Shown here: positions 35,591-44,414 of the stretch, one piece after another
Numbering within the stretch: position 1 is the first letter of the stretch
Layout of the letters: each line of letters begins with the position of its first letter
Assembly: GCA_036226585.1 (NCBI GenBank)
Contig: CP108997.1
Location: forward strand, 744,001 to 808,000
Length of the DNA: 64,000 nucleotides
DNA from: Streptomyces sp. NBC_00708
Lineage (GTDB): Bacteria; Actinomycetota; Actinomycetes; Streptomycetales; Streptomycetaceae
Direction of reading: 5' to 3'
The notes under the pieces: model-generated
The model's input: the letters and a program-made list of their open reading frames with translations, nothing else
What the model was told of the DNA's origin: nothing
Database searches by the model: none
Translations under genes and position numbers: made by a program

Positions 35591-37342
35591 ATGACGGCGG
35601 ATCAGGTGTACGTGGGGCTCGGGCTGATCGTGGTCCTCGCGGTCGGTTCGCAGCTGCTGGCGAGCCGGCTGCGGGTACCGGCGCTGCTCGTCCTGCTGCC
35701 GGCCGGTTTCACCGCCGGGGCGCTCACCGACGACGTCGACCCGGAACGGCTGCTCGGCCCCGCCTTCTCGCCGCTGGTGTCGCTGGCGGTGGCGGTGATC
35801 CTGTACGACGCCGGCCTGGGGCTGGACCTGAAGAGGCTCAAGGGGCACAACCGGCGGGTGGTGGTCCGGCTGCTGTGGCTGGGGGCGCTGCTGACCCTGG
35901 TGTCCGCCGCGCTCTTCGCCGTCCCGGTGCTGGACATGTCGGCGCAGGCGGCGGTCATGCTCGCGGCGATTCTCGTCGTGTCCGGCCCGACGGTCGTGGG
36001 GCCGCTGCTCGCCTTCGTACGGCCCACCGAGCGGTTGCAGCGCGTTCTCGTCTGGGAGGGCTCGCTGATCGACCCGGTCGGCGGGATTCTGGGGGCGCTC
36101 GTCTTCCACGGGGTCCTCGCGGGCAGCAGGCCGGGGTTCGGCAGCGGGCTCGGCCATTTCGTGGCCAGCACGGCGGTGGGTGTGGGGGCGGGGGCCGCCG
36201 GGGCGGGGGTGCTGTGGCTGGTGCTGACGCGGGTGCGGCTCAGCGAGGAGCTGGCGACGTCGGTGCAACTGGCCGCCGTGATCGGGGTGGCCGCCGCCTG
36301 CGACGCGTTGCGTGACGACACGGGGCTGATCTCCGCCGTCGTCATGGGGATGGCCATGGCCAATCTGCCCGGCCTCGGCCTGCCCACGCGCCGGCCGTTC
36401 TTCGAGACGCTGGTCTCCCTGATCATCGGGCTGCTGTTCGTCTCCATCTCGGCGACGGTGACACCGGCCTCACTGCGGCATGTGGTGCTGCCCTCGCTGG
36501 CGCTGGTCGCCCTGCTCGTCCTGGTGACCAGGCCGCTGATCGCCCACCTCGCGGCGGCCGGGACCGATGTGCCGGGCCGGGAGCGGTGGTTCATCGGCTG
36601 GATGGCGCCCCGGGGCATCGTCGCGGCCGCCACCGCCTCCACGTTCTCCGGGGAACTCGCCGCGCACCACGTCGGCGGTGCCGAGCGCATCCTGCCCGCC
36701 ACCTTCGTGGTGATCGTCGCGACGGTCATGCTCTACGGCCTGACGGCGTTCCCGGTGGCGCGGCGGCTCGGGGTGCTGCGGCCCGCCCGGTCCAGGCCCC
36801 TCCTGGTGGGCGGGGCGCCCTGGGCCGTCGACCTGGCGCGCGGCCTGCGTGCGGCGGGGCTCGACGTGCTGATGTGGGCGGGCGCGGACGAGGAGCGGGC
36901 GCGGATCGAGGCGGCCGGACTGGAGCTGGTGCCCGGCGAACTGCTGGCCTCGGCCACCGGCGCCGGGGCGGAGCTGGAGGGGATCACCTCGGTGCTGCTG
37001 CTGACCGAGGAGGACGACTTCAACGCGCTGGCCTCACTCACGCTCCGGGAGAGCGTCGAGGGGACGGTCGGGCGGCTGGCGCCCGCTTCCGCGAGCCATG
37101 GCGTGGTGGCCCCGTACACCGCGGGCGGCTCCCTGTTCGGGGCGGGCCTCACCCGTCCCGAGATCGCCGGGAAGTACGAGGCGGGGGCGCGCGTGGTGAC
37201 GCGGGCGGCGGACGGCCCGCTGTCGGCCGGTGAGCATGTGCTGTTCGTGGTGCGTCCGGAGGGACTGCTCGTCCCGGTCACGGACAGCGGTCGCCCGGAG
37301 TCCGCTCCGGGCGACACGCTCGTACTGCTGAGGGAGCCGTGA
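35591..37342 (+). CDS. Cation:proton antiporter (CPA1/NhaP-like) with C-terminal nucleotide-binding-like domain
   Basis: This 583-residue protein has about twelve membrane segments (1-395) of the Na+/H+ exchanger fold, including VWEGSLIDPVGG with the ion-binding Asp and the conserved RWFIGWMAPRGIVAAA region. A cytoplasmic TrkA-N-like domain follows (about 400-510, LLVGGAPWAVDLARGL), then a TrkA-C-like end (about 520-583). The RCK-type tail suggests gating by a nucleotide or ion, as in KefB/KhtU-type K+/H+ antiporters; K+ or Na+ selectivity cannot be read. ATG 35591 is chosen as the first start before membrane segment 1. Confidence 0.88.
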   Translation: MTADQVYVGLGLIVVLAVGSQLLASRLRVPALLVLLPAGFTAGALTDDVDPERLLGPAFSPLVSLAVAVILYDAGLGLDLKRLKGHNRRVVVRLLWLGALLTLVSAALFAVPVLDMSAQAAVMLAAILVVSGPTVVGPLLAFVRPTERLQRVLVWEGSLIDPVGGILGALVFHGVLAGSRPGFGSGLGHFVASTAVGVGAGAAGAGVLWLVLTRVRLSEELATSVQLAAVIGVAAACDALRDDTGLISAVVMGMAMANLPGLGLPTRRPFFETLVSLIIGLLFVSISATVTPASLRHVVLPSLALVALLVLVTRPLIAHLAAAGTDVPGRERWFIGWMAPRGIVAAATASTFSGELAAHHVGGAERILPATFVVIVATVMLYGLTAFPVARRLGVLRPARSRPLLVGGAPWAVDLARGLRAAGLDVLMWAGADEERARIEAAGLELVPGELLASATGAGAELEGITSVLLLTEEDDFNALASLTLRESVEGTVGRLAPASASHGVVAPYTAGGSLFGAGLTRPEIAGKYEAGARVVTRAADGPLSAGEHVLFVVRPEGLLVPVTDSGRPESAPGDTLVLLREP

Positions 37343-37349
37343 GGCCCGT

Positions 37350-37784
37350 TCACGCCCTCGCGCGGTTGTCCCCGCCCGTGCAGAGCGCCCAGATGATGAA
37401 GACGTCGATGGCGATGAGCACGATGGACCACAGCGGATAGTGCGGCAGCCACGCGAAGTTGGCGAGTGCGCCGAGGCCGGCGAGGATCACGCCGACGACG
37501 CGCGCCCAGAGGGCTCCGGTGAACAGGGCGCAGCCCGCGAGCACGATGACGATGCCGAGGATGAGGTGGATCCAGCCCCAGCCGGTCAGATTGAACTGGA
37601 AGATGTAGTTGCGCGTGGCGACGAATACGTCGTCCTTGGCGATGGCGGAGATCCCCTGGAAGATCGCCATGGCACCACCGAAGATCATCAGGATCGCCGC
37701 GAAGGCGGTCCAGCCCGTCCTCAGGGGATGATGCGATCCGCCGGTGCCGTGTGCCGCCGCCGGTGCGCTGCCCGTGTTGGCCAT
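37350..37784 (-). CDS. Four-helix membrane protein (DUF7144-like)
   Basis: The 144 residues form four membrane segments preceded by a His/Gly-rich N-terminus. TGWTAFAAILMIFGGAMAI, a short polar loop with NLTGWGWIHL, and a C-terminal LWSIVLIAIDVFIIWAL are typical of a common actinobacterial membrane family without known function. The ribosome site AAAGGAGG is perfect and sets the start at 37784. Confidence 0.75.
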   Translation of the reverse strand: MANTGSAPAAAHGTGGSHHPLRTGWTAFAAILMIFGGAMAIFQGISAIAKDDVFVATRNYIFQFNLTGWGWIHLILGIVIVLAGCALFTGALWARVVGVILAGLGALANFAWLPHYPLWSIVLIAIDVFIIWALCTGGDNRARA

Positions 37785-37994
37785 GTCTGGCCTCCTTTGC
37801 TGGCACGGTCGCCCGGTGGAAACGGGTACCGGACCGGGCGTTCCGCTTCCAGCGTGGCACGGGCGGGCGTGTCCGGCAGCCGGGCGGGCAGGGGCGGGGT
37901 GGCGGCTATGATCACGCCGCCGCACTCCGGTACGTGCGGAGGGGTGGACGCCGTCGGCGCCCGGCCCCGTCGTTCCGTGGAAGGACCCTGCCCC

Positions 37995-38561
37995 ATGACC
38001 GAGATCGTGCCGCTGTCCGGACCCGAGCTGGTCACCTACGCCGATGAGCTGGGCGCGCTGCTGGTGGAGACGGTGGAGGCCGGCGCTTCCGTGGGGTTCC
38101 TCGCGCCCCTGGACCGGGGTGCGGCCGCCGAGTGGTGGCGTGTCCGGGCCGCCTCCGTGGAGGCGGGGCAGGTGCAGGTGTGGGTTGCCCGGGACGGGGG
38201 GCGCGTCGCGGGCACGATCGGCCTGGCCCGTGCGCCGCTGCCCAATGCCCGCCATCGCGCGGAGGTGGCCAAGCTGATGGTCCGCCCGTCGGCGCGCGGA
38301 CAGGGTCTCGGCCGGCAGTTGCTGACCGCGGTCGAGCGTGCGGCGGCCGAGGAGGGCATCACGCTGCTGATCCTGGATACCGAGAGCGGGAGCCCGGCGG
38401 AGCGGCTGTACCGGGCGGCGGGCTGGACGGAGTGCGGGTCCGTCCCGGACTACGCGGGCGACCCGGCCGGGGTCCTGAAGCCGACGACCTTCTACTACAA
38501 GGCGGTCGGCGTCGTGGCGGAAGGGCCCCGGGGTGAGAATGGCCCCTCCGGACACCGATGA
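37995..38561 (+). CDS. GNAT family N-acetyltransferase
   Basis: The 188 residues have the GNAT fold: a central strand AEVAKLMVRPSARGQGLG carrying the acetyl-CoA pyrophosphate loop (Arg-x-x-Gly-x-Gly/Ala type), followed by TLLILDTESGSPAERLYRAAGW. Substrate unknown; such stand-alone GNATs often acylate amines or antibiotics. The start is ATG 37995. The glutathione-peroxidase gene begins ten bases after its stop, so the two form an operon. Confidence 0.88.
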   Translation: MTEIVPLSGPELVTYADELGALLVETVEAGASVGFLAPLDRGAAAEWWRVRAASVEAGQVQVWVARDGGRVAGTIGLARAPLPNARHRAEVAKLMVRPSARGQGLGRQLLTAVERAAAEEGITLLILDTESGSPAERLYRAAGWTECGSVPDYAGDPAGVLKPTTFYYKAVGVVAEGPRGENGPSGHR

Positions 38562-38571
38562 GGAGACCTTC

Positions 38572-39060
38572 ATGACGCTGTACGACATTCCGCTGCGCAC
38601 CCTCTCCGGCGAGCCGACGTCGCTGGGCGACTACCGCGGCCGGGCGGTGCTGCTGGTGAACGTGGCATCGAAGTGCGGTCTGACCCCGCAGTACGCCGGT
38701 CTGGAGCGGCTCCAGAAGGAGTACGGGGACCGCGGTCTCACCGTGCTCGGTGTGCCGTGCAACCAGTTCGGCGGCCAGGAGCCGGGGAGCGCGGAGGAGA
38801 TCGAGACCTTCTGCTCGACGACGTACGGGGTGAGCTTCCCACTGCTGGAGAAGACCGAGGTGAACGGCGAGGGCCGGCACCCGCTGTACGTGGAGCTGAC
38901 CCGGCTCGCGGACGCCGCCGGCGAGGCCGGGGACGTCCAGTGGAATTTCGAGAAGTTCCTGATCTCCCCGGCGGGTGAACCGGTGGCCCGTATCCGCCCG
39001 CGCACCGAGCCGGACGCCCCGGAGCTGGTGGCGGCGATCGAGGCCCAGCTGCCGGCCTAG
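38572..39060 (+). CDS. Glutathione peroxidase family (thioredoxin-dependent type likely)
   Basis: This 162-residue thiol peroxidase has the peroxidatic Cys in NVASKCGLTPQY, the catalytic Gln in PCNQFGGQEPG and the Trp/Asn in VQWNFEKFL. A second Cys in IETFCSTTYG sits where thioredoxin-dependent GPx enzymes keep the resolving Cys. Streptomyces make mycothiol rather than glutathione, so reduction through thioredoxin or mycoredoxin is likely (inference). The start at 38572 has AGGAGA upstream. It is co-transcribed with the GNAT gene. Confidence 0.9.
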   Translation: MTLYDIPLRTLSGEPTSLGDYRGRAVLLVNVASKCGLTPQYAGLERLQKEYGDRGLTVLGVPCNQFGGQEPGSAEEIETFCSTTYGVSFPLLEKTEVNGEGRHPLYVELTRLADAAGEAGDVQWNFEKFLISPAGEPVARIRPRTEPDAPELVAAIEAQLPA

Positions 39061-39068
39061 GGCCTGTC

Positions 39069-39467
39069 TCAGGCGCGGCTCAGCAGCAGGGATCCCTTGG
39101 GGTAGGTGGCATCTCCGGCCACGTTCGCCACCTGGACGCGGACGGGGGTGCCCTCCTTGATGTCGCCGGTCTTCCACGGCGTGCAATAGGGCGAGGTGTG
39201 GCCGCGCGTGGTGGCGACGCGGTCCCAGGTGCCGTCGCGGCCGATGTCGAGCTTCACTTCTATGCTCCAGCCGTCGGCCTCGGTGTCGCAGGCGCGAATC
39301 GAGTCCCCGGGGGCGGCGCCGTACGGATCGGCGTTCCATTCCCCGTAGCCGCCGAAGACCGCGTCGACCGTGCGCGGCTCGGCGGAGGCCGTCGCCGGCA
39401 TGGTGACGACGAGCCCGAACGCCGCGGCGGCGACCGCCACGACCCGTCCAGCACCGGACCCCACCAT
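39069..39467 (-). CDS. Small secreted protein of unknown function
   Basis: The 132-residue product has a Sec signal peptide (about 1-30, cleavage after ATASA) and a small beta-rich domain with two Cys (RACDTE and SPYCTPWK) likely joined by a disulfide. Domain content is not recognisable. The start at 39467 has GGAGGGG seven bases upstream; an ATG six codons earlier lacks a site. It lies downstream of the acyl-CoA dehydrogenase gene but is separated from it by a long terminator hairpin. Confidence 0.75.
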   Translation of the reverse strand: MVGSGAGRVVAVAAAAFGLVVTMPATASAEPRTVDAVFGGYGEWNADPYGAAPGDSIRACDTEADGWSIEVKLDIGRDGTWDRVATTRGHTSPYCTPWKTGDIKEGTPVRVQVANVAGDATYPKGSLLLSRA

Positions 39468-39544
39468 GTCTGCCCCCTCCATCACCCGGTCACGATCTCC
39501 ACGGGGAATCTACAGGTACATGGCAGGAGCACACCATCGTGACG

Positions 39545-39608
39545 GCGTACGCGATCGGCCCCCGTCCCCCCGGGAGTGGTCCGGGGGACGGGGGCCGATC
39601 GCGTACGC
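39545..39608. terminator. Very long perfect hairpin terminator (26-bp stem)
   Basis: Bases 39545-39570 pair perfectly with 39583-39608, leaving a 12-base loop. It sits 16 bases after the stop of the acyl-CoA dehydrogenase gene (minus strand), with no poly-U. The stem is much longer than the other terminators here (10-15 bp). Confidence 0.85.
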
Positions 39609-39624
39609 GAACCGCGAAGTGCGG

Positions 39625-40851
39625 TCAGCGGATGGGCATACCGGACAGGGTGCGGGCGATCACCAGACGCTGGATCTCGCTCGTCCCCTCGAAGATCGTG
39701 TAGATCGCGGCGTCCCGGTGCATGCGCTCCACCGGGTACTCGCGGGTGAAGCCGTTGCCGCCGAGGATCTGGATGGCCTGGGCGGTGACCTTCTTGGCCG
39801 TCTCGCTCGCGTACAGCTTGGACATGGAGCCCTCGGCCGACTCGAACGGCTTGCCCGTGGTGGCCATCCAAGAGGCGCGCCACACCAGCAGCCGGGCCGC
39901 GTCGATCTGGGTCCGCATGTCGGCGAGCTGGAAGGCGACACCCTGGTTGTCGATGATCGGGCGGCCGAACTGGGTGCGCGTCTTCGCGTAGTCCAGCGCC
40001 ACCTCGTACGCGGCACGGGCGGTGCCGACGGCCATCGCGCCGACAGCCGGGCGGGAGGCCTCGAAGGTGGCCATCGCCGCGTTCTTCACCCGCTCGCCAC
40101 CGGTGGCGGCGCGCTCGCGGGCGCGGGCGAGGCGCTGGTCGAGCTTCTCCTTGCCCCCGAGCAGGCAGTGCCCCGGGACGCGCACGTCCTCCAGGACGAC
40201 CTCGGCGGTGTGCGAGGCGCGGATGCCGTGCTTCTTGAACTTCTGGCCCTGGGAGAGGCCGGGGGTGTCCGGCGGGACGATGAAGGAGGCGTGCCCCTTG
40301 GAGCCGAGCTCGGGGTCGACGACCGCGACCACCACATGGACGTTGGCGATGCCGCCGTTGGTCGCCCAGGTCTTGGTGCCGTTGAGCACCCATTCGTCCT
40401 TGGCCTGGTCGTAGACCGCGCGGGTGCGCATCGAGGCGACGTCGGAGCCGGCGTCGGGCTCGGAGGAGCAGAAGGCCGCGACCTTCACGTCGTCGGCGTC
40501 CCCGTACATCTGCGGGATCCAGGTGCCGATCTGCTCCTCGGTGCCGTTGGCGAGGACGCCGACGGCCGCCAGGCCCGTACCGACGATCGACAGGGCGATA
40601 CCCGCGTCGCCCCAGAACAGCTCTTCCATGGCCATCGGGATGCCGAGGCCCGTAGGATCGAAGAACTGCTGGGCGTAGAAGTCGAGGGAGTAGATCCCGA
40701 CCTTCGCCGCCTCCTGGATGACGGGCCAGGGAGTCTCCTCACGCTCGTCCCACTCCGAGGCGGCCGGCCGGATCACGTCCGCGGCGAAGCCGTGGAGCCA
40801 GTCGCGGACCTGCTTCTGGTCGTCGTTGAGCTCGAGCGTGAACTCGGCCAT
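39625..40851 (-). CDS. Acyl-CoA dehydrogenase
   Basis: This 408-residue flavoenzyme oxidises an acyl-CoA at the alpha-beta bond. Family marks are AFCSSEPDAGSDVASM and KTWATNGGIANV for the FAD/substrate pocket, TRTQFGRPI, QILGGNGFTREYPVERMHRDA, and the catalytic Glu in FEGTSEIQRLVI. Chain-length preference cannot be read. The start at 40851 has GGAGGGG upstream. A divergent TetR gene and a large palindrome over the promoter indicate repression by that TetR. This resembles FadR-like control of fatty-acid or branched-chain catabolism (inference). Confidence 0.93.
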   Translation of the reverse strand: MAEFTLELNDDQKQVRDWLHGFAADVIRPAASEWDEREETPWPVIQEAAKVGIYSLDFYAQQFFDPTGLGIPMAMEELFWGDAGIALSIVGTGLAAVGVLANGTEEQIGTWIPQMYGDADDVKVAAFCSSEPDAGSDVASMRTRAVYDQAKDEWVLNGTKTWATNGGIANVHVVVAVVDPELGSKGHASFIVPPDTPGLSQGQKFKKHGIRASHTAEVVLEDVRVPGHCLLGGKEKLDQRLARARERAATGGERVKNAAMATFEASRPAVGAMAVGTARAAYEVALDYAKTRTQFGRPIIDNQGVAFQLADMRTQIDAARLLVWRASWMATTGKPFESAEGSMSKLYASETAKKVTAQAIQILGGNGFTREYPVERMHRDAAIYTIFEGTSEIQRLVIARTLSGMPIR

Positions 40852-40886
40852 GTTCCCCTCCACGTGCTGCCGTCGAAACGCTTCGT

Positions 40887-40932
40887 TACTTGCGGTAACA
40901 ACAGTCTGTTACCGGCAAGTAGCCTCTGTCAA
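40887..40932 (-). promoter_or_regulatory. Acyl-CoA dehydrogenase promoter with TetR operator
   Basis: On the minus strand, a consensus -35 TTGACA (40932-40927) is followed after 18 bases by CAGACT (40908-40903). A large dyad (40887-40900 with 40907-40921) has the perfect inner part GGTAACA-N6-TGTTACC and outer TACTTGC/GCAAGTA arms with one extra base. It covers the -10 and the transcription start. This is the likely site of the adjacent TetR. Confidence 0.7.
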
Positions 40933-41021
40933 CCACATGAGACGCCATCCGCACCCCGCCGGACAGGGTGTTACGTTGCGCAGGCACGACGGACAGCACG
41001 GTCAGGGGTGGGAGAGACGAC

Positions 41022-41672
41022 ATGGAGACCACACGACAGGCCGCGCGCCAGCGGAGCACGGCCGAGGGCCGCCGCCGCGAGCTGCTGGAGGCCGCCGACC
41101 GCGTGGTGCTCAGGGACGGCCCCGGCGCCTCGATGAACGCCATCGCGGCGGAGGCCGGAATCACCAAGCCGATCCTCTACCGGCACTTCGGCGACAAGGG
41201 CGGGCTCTACCGCGCCCTCGCCAAACGGCACACCGACGCGTTGCTGAGCGCCCTGCGCGCCGCGCTCGACGCCCCCGCCGACCGGCGCGCCCGGGTCGAG
41301 TCGACGCTCGACACCTACCTCGCGGCGATCGAGGCGCGCCCCCAGGTCTACCGCTTCCTGATGCACCCGTCCGACGACGCGACCCCCTCCCCCGAGCAGG
41401 GCTTCGACGTCGGCCGGCACTCCGCACCGCTGCTGCGCCGCCTGGGCGAGGAACTGGCCACCGTCATCGCCGAGCGGGTGGACCTCGGCCCGGACAGCGA
41501 GGCGATGGCCCGCATCTGGGGCCATGGCATCGTCGGCATGATGCACGCGGCAGGCGACTGGTGGCTGGGCGAACGCCCTTGCTCGCGCGAGCAGTTGGTC
41601 CGGAGCCTGGCCGACCTCCTCTGGGGCAGGCTGGCCGCGGCGGGCGACCGCGCGGACGGCCCCGGCTTCTGA
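41022..41672 (+). CDS. TetR family transcriptional regulator
   Basis: The 216 residues begin with a canonical TetR DNA-binding domain (about 18-65; AGITKPILYRHFGDKGGLYRAL), followed by a helical ligand/dimer domain containing GHGIVGMMHAAGDWWL. It is divergent from the acyl-CoA dehydrogenase gene across 170 bases that contain a strong dyad. An acyl-CoA or related inducer is plausible (inference). The ATG at 41022 has a GGGAGAG ribosome site. Confidence 0.92.
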   Translation: METTRQAARQRSTAEGRRRELLEAADRVVLRDGPGASMNAIAAEAGITKPILYRHFGDKGGLYRALAKRHTDALLSALRAALDAPADRRARVESTLDTYLAAIEARPQVYRFLMHPSDDATPSPEQGFDVGRHSAPLLRRLGEELATVIAERVDLGPDSEAMARIWGHGIVGMMHAAGDWWLGERPCSREQLVRSLADLLWGRLAAAGDRADGPGF

Positions 41673-41679
41673 CGGCCGG

Positions 41680-42234
41680 TCAGTCCTGGCGCGCCCACGA
41701 CGCCCGGCGCGCCGCGCGCAGCACCCGCGCCCGGCGCAGCCCGGTCAGCCGGTCGGTGTAGACCCGGCCCTCCAGGTGGTCGCACTCGTGCTGGAGGCAG
41801 CGGGCGAAGAATCCGGTGCCGTCGATCCGGACCGGCTCGCCGGTCATCGTGACGCCCTCGACCACCGCGTGGTCGAAGCGCGGGGTGCCGGCCTCAAGAC
41901 CGGGGAGCGAGAGACAGCCCTCGGAGCCGCGCACCGTGATCCCGTCCGCCTCCACGAGGACGGGGTTCACCACGTGCCCGAGGTGGCGCACGTCCTCGTC
42001 GTCGGGGCAGTCGAAGACGAACACCCGTGACGGCACACCGATCTGGTTGGCGGCGAGCCCGACGCCCCGCGCCGCGTACATCGTGGCGTACATGTCCTCG
42101 ACGAGCCGGGCGAGCGAGGGGCCGAACTCCGTGACCGGTTCGCACGCCGCGTGCAGGACCGGGTCGCCGAGCAGGCTCATGGTGCGGACGATTCCGGAGC
42201 TGCCGGGGATGGGGCGGTTGCGCATGGCGGTCAT
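41680..42234 (-). CDS. def: Peptide deformylase
   Basis: This 184-residue iron/zinc hydrolase removes the formyl group from nascent proteins. The three motifs are [18 protein letters not shown] (metal-binding Cys) and QHECDHLEG (metal-binding His pair and catalytic Glu). Streptomyces normally have several copies; this is one of the chromosomal paralogues. Start options are the ATG at 42234 or, three codons later, 42225. It ends seven bases from the TetR stop, convergent. Confidence 0.93.
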   Translation of the reverse strand: MTAMRNRPIPGSSGIVRTMSLLGDPVLHAACEPVTEFGPSLARLVEDMYATMYAARGVGLAANQIGVPSRVFVFDCPDDEDVRHLGHVVNPVLVEADGITVRGSEGCLSLPGLEAGTPRFDHAVVEGVTMTGEPVRIDGTGFFARCLQHECDHLEGRVYTDRLTGLRRARVLRAARRASWARQD

Positions 42235-42349
42235 CGTACGTTCCGCGAGGTGCCGCCCAGGACGCCGGACGGCCCGCCCGGAGCCTGCGTCAACGCCCTG
42301 GCCCCGGTCACCCGTGCGGAGGCGACCGACCGTGGGCGATCATGGGCGG

Positions 42350-43027
42350 ATGAACACCCGCTTCCTCGGTATCGCCGAGCTGTCCGCGACCCCGTCCGTG
42401 GCGGTCGTCGTCGACGTCATGCGCGCTTACACCGTGGCGGCCTGGGCCTTCGCCCGGGGCGCGGAGAGGATCGTGCTCGCCGGCTCACTGGACGAGGCGC
42501 TGGCGCTCAAGGGCCGCCACCCGGACTGGGTGGCACTCAAGGACGGGGCGCCCGCGCCCGGGTTCGATGCCGTCAACTCGCCGGCGCTGCTGCGCTCGCG
42601 GGACCTGGGCGGCCGGACCGTGGTGCAGAAGACCACGGCGGGGACGGTCGGCGCCCTCGCGGTGAAGGACGCGTCGTTGGTGCTGTGCGCCGGCTTCGTG
42701 GTGGCGGAGGCGACGGCCCGGCTGCTGCGGGAGCGCGGCTGCGACGACGTCACCTTCGTGGTCACCGGTGAGGACGGGCGCGCCGAGGAGGATCTGGCGT
42801 GCGCCCAGTACATCGCCCGCAGGGCCGCCGGTGAGGCGGTGGACGCGGCGCCGTACCTGCGCCGGGCCGGGGACTCGCGCGCCGCCGCCGATCTGGCGGA
42901 GGGCGTGCGCGAGGGGGCCCACCCCGATGACGTGGCGCTCTGCCTCGAACTCGACCGGTTCCCCTTCGCGATGGTGGCGACGCCGGAAGACTCCCTCATG
43001 GTGCTGCGCCCGTACACCGCCCCATAG
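42350..43027 (+). CDS. 2-phosphosulfolactate phosphatase (ComB) family protein
   Basis: This 225-residue protein carries ComB-family landmarks: [21 protein letters not shown] with the metal-binding Asp and Arg, [14 protein letters not shown], and a [20 protein letters not shown] segment. In methanogens ComB dephosphorylates 2-phosphosulfolactate in coenzyme M synthesis. In Streptomyces, which does not make coenzyme M, the substrate must differ and is unknown. The ATG at 42350 is chosen although the ribosome site is weak. Confidence 0.85.
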   Translation: MNTRFLGIAELSATPSVAVVVDVMRAYTVAAWAFARGAERIVLAGSLDEALALKGRHPDWVALKDGAPAPGFDAVNSPALLRSRDLGGRTVVQKTTAGTVGALAVKDASLVLCAGFVVAEATARLLRERGCDDVTFVVTGEDGRAEEDLACAQYIARRAAGEAVDAAPYLRRAGDSRAAADLAEGVREGAHPDDVALCLELDRFPFAMVATPEDSLMVLRPYTAP

Positions 43028-43069
43028 AAAGCCGTTCACATATCCGATCACCACACACATGCATGACCA

Positions 43070-43098
43070 TTGACGTGCCCATGACATCACTCTACGGT
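43070..43098 (+). promoter_or_regulatory. Consensus promoter for the pectate-lyase-like gene
   Basis: TTGACG (43070-43075) and TACGGT (43093-43098) are 17 bases apart, a near-ideal HrdB-type promoter for this genome. The expected start is near 43105, giving a leader of about 60 bases. Confidence 0.7.
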
Positions 43099-43103
43099 CG
43101 ACG

Positions 43104-43115
43104 GAAAGCGCTTGC
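43104..43115. promoter_or_regulatory. LacI-family operator at the transcription start
   Basis: GAAAGCGCTTGC is centred on a perfect AAGCGCTT palindrome (43106-43113) exactly at the predicted transcription start. The shape is that of a LacI/CcpA-type operator. It differs from the CebR box further right, so another sugar regulator is expected. Confidence 0.6.
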
Positions 43116-43167
43116 ACCACACCGGACGGCAGCCCGTTCGGTTCACTCCCCCCACCTGGAGTCGAAG

Positions 43168-44367
43168 ATGCAGCTCAAACCTGTTCTCGCATGTGCCGGC
43201 CTGCTGGCGGGCTCGCTCGCCGCCCTGGGCGCCACCGCGCAGGCCTCCCCGGCCGGGGAAAACGCTTCCGTACAGCTGGTGGCCGCCGCGCTGTACGTCG
43301 CACCCGGCGGCACCGCCGACGCCGCCGGCACCGAATCGGACCCCACCACACTGGCCTCGGCGATCAGCCGGGTGGACTCCGGCGGGACGATCTACCTGCG
43401 CGGGGGTACGTACCACTACGGGCAGACGGTCACCGTGCCACCGGGCAACGACGGCACGTCGGGCGCCCGCACCACCATGGCCGCCTACCCGGGTGAGAAG
43501 CCGGTGCTGAACTTCTCGGAGATGAGCGAGGACCCGGCCAACCGCGGACTCGCCGTGAACGGCGCCTACTGGCACATCGACGGCCTCACGGTCGAGCACG
43601 CCGGCGACAACGGCATCTTCGTCGGCGGCAGCGACAACGTCATCGAGCACGTCGTGACGCGCTTCAACCACGACTCGGGCCTGCAGATCTCCCGTATTTC
43701 CTCCAGCACCCCCGACGACGAGTGGCCCGCGAACAACCTCGTCCTCAGCTCGGAGTCGCACGACAACGCCGACTCCGACGGCGAGGACGCCGACGGCTTC
43801 GCCGCCAAGCTCACCGCGGGCCCCGGCAACGTCTTCCGCTACACCGTCTCCCATAACAACATCGACGACGGCTGGGACCTCTACACCAAGACGGACACCG
43901 GTCCGATCGGCCCGGTGACCATCGAGGACTCGCTCAGCTACGACAACGGCACGCTCTCCGACGGCACCGTGAACGAGGACGGCGACCGCAACGGCTTCAA
44001 GCTCGGCGGCGACGGCATCAAGGTCAACCACGTCGTGCGGCGCAACATCGCCTACAACAACGGGCACCACGGCTTCACGTACAACAGCAACCCCGGCTCG
44101 ATGGCCGTGTCCGACAACGTCGGCATCGACAACGCGGAGCGCAACTTCTCCTTCGACAAGGGCACCTCGGTGTTCCGCTCCAACACCTCCTGCCGCAGCG
44201 GTGACGGCTCCAACGACAAGACCGTCGGCGACGCGGACGGCTCCAACCAGTTCTGGTCCGGCTCGAACGGCTCCCGGTGCTCCGCGTACTCCGGCGCCCT
44301 CGCCTGGTCGTTCGCGTCCGACGGCCACCTGGTCGTGTCCTTCGGCGGGAACGTGGTCACCCCGTAG
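43168..44367 (+). CDS. Secreted right-handed beta-helix protein, pectate lyase-like (PL9 type)
   Basis: This 399-residue exported protein has a Sec signal (about 1-28, cleavage after TAQA) and then repeated beta-helix rungs (NGIFVGGSDNVIEHVVTRFN, DSGLQISR, YNNGHHGFTYNSNPGS). Asp/Asn-rich turns such as DADSDGEDADGF, DDGWDLYTKTD and NGFKLGGDGI match the calcium sites and substrate cleft of family 9 pectate lyases. It would cleave pectin or rhamnogalacturonan outside the cell by beta-elimination. The promoter and LacI-type operator fit carbohydrate control. ATG 43168 has GGAG upstream. Confidence 0.88.
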   Translation: MQLKPVLACAGLLAGSLAALGATAQASPAGENASVQLVAAALYVAPGGTADAAGTESDPTTLASAISRVDSGGTIYLRGGTYHYGQTVTVPPGNDGTSGARTTMAAYPGEKPVLNFSEMSEDPANRGLAVNGAYWHIDGLTVEHAGDNGIFVGGSDNVIEHVVTRFNHDSGLQISRISSSTPDDEWPANNLVLSSESHDNADSDGEDADGFAAKLTAGPGNVFRYTVSHNNIDDGWDLYTKTDTGPIGPVTIEDSLSYDNGTLSDGTVNEDGDRNGFKLGGDGIKVNHVVRRNIAYNNGHHGFTYNSNPGSMAVSDNVGIDNAERNFSFDKGTSVFRSNTSCRSGDGSNDKTVGDADGSNQFWSGSNGSRCSAYSGALAWSFASDGHLVVSFGGNVVTP

Positions 44368-44374
44368 GACCACC

Positions 44375-44407
44375 GCGGTGCCGGGGGCGGACCGCCCCCG
44401 GCACCGC
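44375..44407. terminator. Bidirectional hairpin terminator
   Basis: A perfect 14-bp stem (44375-44388 with 44394-44407) has a 5-base loop. It lies between the convergent pectate-lyase-like and AlaRS-like genes. Confidence 0.8.
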
Positions 44408-44414
44408 CGCCGCC

